The translations under genes were made by a program, and so were the position numbers. DNA of 64,000 bases from Davidsoniella eucalypti (taxonomy: Eukaryota; Ascomycota; Sordariomycetes; Microascales; Ceratocystidaceae). Location of the stretch: contig RMBW01000097.1 in NCBI GenBank assembly GCA_004009845.1, forward strand, positions 55,153-119,152, in the 5' to 3' direction. The notes beneath the pieces are model-generated. The model worked only from the letters and a program-made list of their open reading frames with translations, had not been told where the DNA came from and ran no database searches. Shown here in pieces: positions 59,971 through 64,000 of this stretch (positions within the stretch are counted from its first letter, which is position 1; every line of letters begins with the position of its first letter).

Positions 59971-62900
59971 ATGTTTAGGAAACTTACGATATTTCAGCAC
60001 AATCAGGGAAAGCGTAAAGGCATTTTAGATCATCTCTTTGACTTAGCAATAAGGCAGGGAGTTGAGATATTGTGCATTCAGGAACCCTGGGTATGGCAAA
60101 AAGAAGGCAAATGGATTTTCCAGGACCACCAAAACTTTCACACCGTCAAACCATCATTATCTTTGCTAACAAGACCAAGGGTCGTGACCTATATCCAAAA
60201 GGACATTGACTTCACAATAGAAAAGCCTCTCGACATCGCAAGCAGCGACTTTCAATGCATAAGACTTCATATCGACGCGCAACCATTATTGGTCAACCTC
60301 TACAACCATCCGACCCAGCCCCTTTTACCGCACCCGCTTGTCCAGCAATGGCAGGTTGGGAATGGCATCATCGTCGGGGACTTCAACACCCATCATCCAT
60401 GGTGGTCTGTGAACTGTGAGCAATCGCAGCATGCAGATGAAGTCGTTGGTTGGTTGCAGAGGAACAATGCTGACTTGGTAGTGGATCCCGAGAATGCTCT
60501 GGTCAACAGAGGCACTTTCTTCACCACCAGGTCGCAGAAAACATCAATCATCGATCTCGCCTTCCTCACTGGGCAGATGAAGCAAACGAAAACTAGTTGG
60601 ACGTGTGAAGGTCTCCATGGTTCGGATCACCAGTGCATTAAGTTGCAGTTCCACGACGCCCGAAAAAACGAAAAAGAGAAGGAAAAAACAATATATAACT
60701 TGAAAAAAACGGACTGGAAACAGTTCAGAGAGAGCCTCCAAAAAAAGGAGGCATTAGTATTAGAAAATCTCAAAAAAAGAGATACTCGACCGGATCTGGC
60801 GGCCATTTTGACCGCCGCCATCCAGGATACCTGCGCAGAGGTGATGCCGAAGGCTCGCATCTGCCCCCGGAGTAAGCCTTGGTGGAACGACGAACTCAAG
60901 CTATTGAGGAAGTCCTTCCTGAGGGCCGAACGACATTGGAAGAAGGATAAGATCTGTCTGACGGAGTACAAAGAAAAACGAAACAGGTATTTCCATGCCA
61001 TTATCAAAACCAAAGCTAACTATTTCAATTCTTTCTTAGAACAAGCAACCGGCGACGAAGTCTTCACTGCTATGAGATACACGAAACCCACAACCGACTC
61101 GTATATACAACCACTCGAGGAAAATGGTGTCAAGGCGGAGTCTTTCGACGACAAAGCTAAGATGCTACTGAATCTTGTGGGCGGCGAAAAAGGTGAGTCC
61201 CTTGAGGACGAAGACACTCTACCCATCCCACATCACGAGAACTCGAAATGGCCTTGGCCTAACATCTCTACCATTGAGATTGAAAGAGCTATCATGACCT
61301 CAAACCCTAAGAAGTCTGCTGGACCAGATGGGATTAATTTCCAAATGATCCAAAATGCTTATAGGGCTATCCCCGAGGTCTTCCACTATGTCTACACGGA
61401 GCTATTCACTAAAGGACAGTGTCCTACGGTGTGGCGCCAAGGCATTGGAGTGATATTGAAAAAACCCAACAAGCCAGACTATTCCCGTATCAAGGCATAT
61501 CGGATTATCACGCTGCTGAACTGCTTAGGTAAAGTATTGGAACGAATTTTTGCACAGAGACTTGGTTTCTTGGCTGCAACAAAGGACGACCTGCTTCACC
61601 CAACGCAGTTTGGCGGACGGAAACAACGATCGACGATCGATGCAGCAATGGTTCTCATGGACCAAGTCAAGTCATGGAAAGAACAGGGCCTGAAATCGAG
61701 TATTGCACTACTTGATATCAAAGGCGCGTTCGACCATGTTAATAGGGATACCCTACTATGGCACTGCAGAGATCTAGGTCTTCCGAATAACTGCACCCAA
61801 TGGATCGCAGCCTTTCTTCAAAAGAGGAAGGTCCAGATATGTTTTGATGGCAAACGAACAAACTTCTACACTATTGACCAAGGCATACCGCAAGGCAGCC
61901 CAATTTCCCCCATTCTGTTCTTGATTTATTCGAGACTTATACACATCAACATCCCCAAATCCATCCAAGTTCATGGCATTCAGCTCTCATACATTGATGA
62001 TATTCTGATTACGGTAGCTTCCAAAAGCTTTGCGAGAAATTGCAGAGCTCTAGAGGCCATCGTTGAAGATCTCACCAGGCAAGCCGACGATAGTTCCGTC
62101 GAGTTTGAGAGTTCCAAGACTGAGCTTCTGCATTTAACAAGGAGTAAAGCAGTAAGCAATGAACACATAGACGTCCTAGGGACGACAATACAACCATCAG
62201 AGAAGATCAAGTGGCTAGGAATATGGCTAGACTGTCAGCTGAATTTCAGCGAGCATGTCCAAGACAGAACCCTTAAAGCAACCAGAACCCTAATGGGAAT
62301 TCAACGGATTTCGCGGAAGTATAGCGGTCTAAGTGCGAAAGCAACTAGACAGTTATACCAAGCTGTGATTCGTCCTATCATGGAATATGGTTCGATCCTC
62401 TGGTGGACAAAAATGAAGCCCATTTCCCTCAAGAAACACCTTGAAAAAGTACAAAGTTTGGCGATTTCCATGATGCTTGGCACCTACAAGCAGGCTCCGA
62501 AAAGGCTTGTGAAATAGAGGCTGGCATTAAACCAGTTGAGATCAACTTGGAATGGAATAACCTCAAGTACGGAACAAGACTTTTACAATTCCCTAAACAC
62601 CACCCCATACGTCATTGCGCCCAACCCACCAAGGACCATCTGAACTCGGAGTCTGACTTTGAGTCTCTTGGTATCTTGGGTCCCTACAAATTGAAGCGAG
62701 AGTCACAAGTGCAAGCAATTGCCGTGGACATCAAGTACCTGATACCTTTCAAGGCACTTCAGCGAGCTAAAATTGTATGGGAGGCACCATGGGCCAAGCG
62801 TACCCCAATCACAACACACATTCCAATGGTCAAAAAAGAAGAAGCAAAGGAAATCCACCTGGCAACCCTAGCAACCCTATGGTTGGGCGAAGCCTATTGT

Positions 62901-63810
62901 CTTTACACTGACGGGTCTATGGAGGGTGACAATCCTCCTATGCCTTTGTCGATATGGACAATAACACGGTGCGGTTTCAAGAGGCAAATGCCTTGGGTCC
63001 TTACACTGAGGTTGCAGACTGCGAAAGCTATGCGATCTACAGAGCCCTTTGCTACGTTCGAAAACTGCCACTACGGAAACGAATCCTGATCTTTGTCGAT
63101 AGCCAAGCTGCCATCCAAAGAGTACGGAAGCCTGGTATATTCACGAACCTCATAGAGAAGCTAAACCTGCAGGACCTCGACACCAGTATAGAATACACTG
63201 GTGCCCTGGACATGTAGGAATAGAAGGAAATGAGATAGTGGATAAGCTTGCAAAGGAGGCTCTTGAAAAAAGAGTATGCACCTCTATCGCAACCACTGGG
63301 TATATCAAGAAAAAGATAAAAGAGAACATCTTCAACCTCTGGGACACACTAATCAACCGTGATATCGACAAACTTGGGAATCACTATCGGTCTCTTGGTA
63401 AGACAGGAGTGAGTGATCTGAAACCGATTGAGGGTGAGAAGAGGCTGACAACAGCCTACTATCAACTTCTAACGGGGAAGGGCGCTTACCTGCCGTACCT
63501 AAAGACCATAGGCAAGGTATCGAGTAGCATGTGTCGTCATTGTCAGCTGGACATTGAAACTATTCAGCACTTGGTGTTGGACTGTGATATGTGGCTTGAG
63601 CAAAGACAAGAGTTGAAAGACGTTTGCGATGGTGAGATAAAGATGGAAGACTTATTTAGTAAGGCGAAGCACCAGCAAGCCTTGTTAGTATTTCTGAAAA
63701 AAACAGGAATAGGGGAAGAACTGGGGTCGAGTGGAGGAAGTGACCAACGATGGTGTTGCCGGTGAGGGTGAACCAGTCGCACTTCGTGATGATTCGTGGT
63801 GTTGTTGATT
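59971..63810 (+). pseudogene. LINE L4 ORF2 with 3'-end indels
   Basis: Starts at ATG 59971, overlapping the ORF1 stop at 59976-59978. Open through endonuclease and RT (SYIDDILI) to a stop at 62517, caused by loss of a G near 62503 (AAAAGGC for AAAAGGGC). More losses follow: an A near 62931, an A near 63192 and two bases near 63715, leaving RNase H motifs (YTDGSMEGD, DSQAAIQ) in three frames. All are shortened homopolymer runs against L3, which could be sequencing error. Otherwise almost identical to L3 ORF2. Confidence 0.92.
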
Positions 63811-63963
63811 TTCTTTGTGTTTTCCTTATGTTTTTTATGTTTTGTGTTATGTTTCTACTTGTTTTCTGTTATGTTTTTATTGTTTTTTTGCTTTTTATTT
63901 TACATCTTCATAGCTCTTTAGCTCCATAAGATTGAATGAATTAAAAAAAAAAAAAAAAAAAAA

Positions 63964-64000
63964 GCATCAGCGTGGTGCTCTGTGTAGTCTTAACAGAGGG
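63964..64000 (-). mobile_element. Fragment of another LINE (ORF1)
   Basis: 37 bp matching minus-strand ORF1 of L3 (GCATCAGCGTGGTGCTCTG, compare 58964 onward). L4 was therefore inserted into ORF1 of a further LINE copy that continues beyond the window. Confidence 0.85.

Larger units (their letters stand above)
53160..63963 (+). mobile_element. LINE L4, complete but split by L3
   Basis: 5' part 53160-54519, 3' part 59929-63963, ending in 21 A. L3 lies between, flanked by a 13-bp duplication. Both 5' UTR (ATACTTTTCCACAAGTGG) and 3' UTR are present, so L4 was full length (about 5.4 kb) before L3 arrived. ORF2 carries several single-base losses near the 3' end. L4 itself lies in another LINE (63964 onward). 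Confidence 0.93.

Overview
The window looks like transposon-packed DNA from a filamentous fungus, probably an ascomycete. It carries Ty3/gypsy elements with a C-terminal chromodomain (chromoviruses), LINEs that encode an RNase H (Tad1-like), and the wreck of a secreted-type fungal intradiol dioxygenase. No intact host gene, rRNA, tRNA or CRISPR array was found. Host-like DNA (1-5042, 11347-14205, about 25060-25428) is AT-rich and nearly gene-free. The young elements are GC-richer and show no obvious C-to-T decay. All comparisons were made by eye within the window.

Layout. 1-5042: dioxygenase pseudogene, AT-rich DNA, one solo LTR. 5048-11341: gypsy element A, with identical 179-bp LTRs and target duplication AGAAG. 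11347-14205: AT-rich DNA with a solo LTR. 14206-20496: gypsy B, same family as A, longest open frames. 20497 to about 25060: decayed LINE L1 (minus) holding a solo LTR. 25429-31721: gypsy C (minus), another family. 31722-36937: 5'-truncated gypsy D. 36938-39201: 3' half of an A-type element (A'). 39202-40443: pol fragment H (minus). 40444-47012: gypsy E (minus), a relative of D. 47013-48241: 5'-truncated LINE La. 48242-49562: gag/pol start of gypsy G. 49563-51650: 5' part of gypsy F. 51651-53148: truncated LINE L2a (minus). 53160-63963: LINE L4 (plus), split by the complete LINE L3 (minus, 54520-59915). 63964-64000: sliver of another LINE.

How the elements work. In each gypsy element Gag builds the particle, and Pol supplies protease, reverse transcriptase, RNase H, integrase and a chromodomain. 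Three RNA signals can be read from the sequence. (1) A 10-11-nt match between the presumed transcript 5' end and the primer site suggests Tf1-like self-priming; the A and D families differ by a compensated base change. (2) Gag and Pol are joined by a -1 frameshift: a GGATTTT site plus a covarying hairpin in A/B/D/E/G, and an AAAAAAC heptamer plus a 13-bp stem in C. (3) The leaders of A/B and D/E/F types hold tandem arrays of small hairpins; F shows paired changes in several stems. LINE L3 keeps both frames and may be autonomous.

Caution on structure. A, three solo LTRs, L3 and a 45-bp LINE tail all sit between matching target duplications. B, C and E do not: their two flanks come from different sequences. 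The order of segments may reflect recombination between repeats or chimeric assembly through long identical elements.
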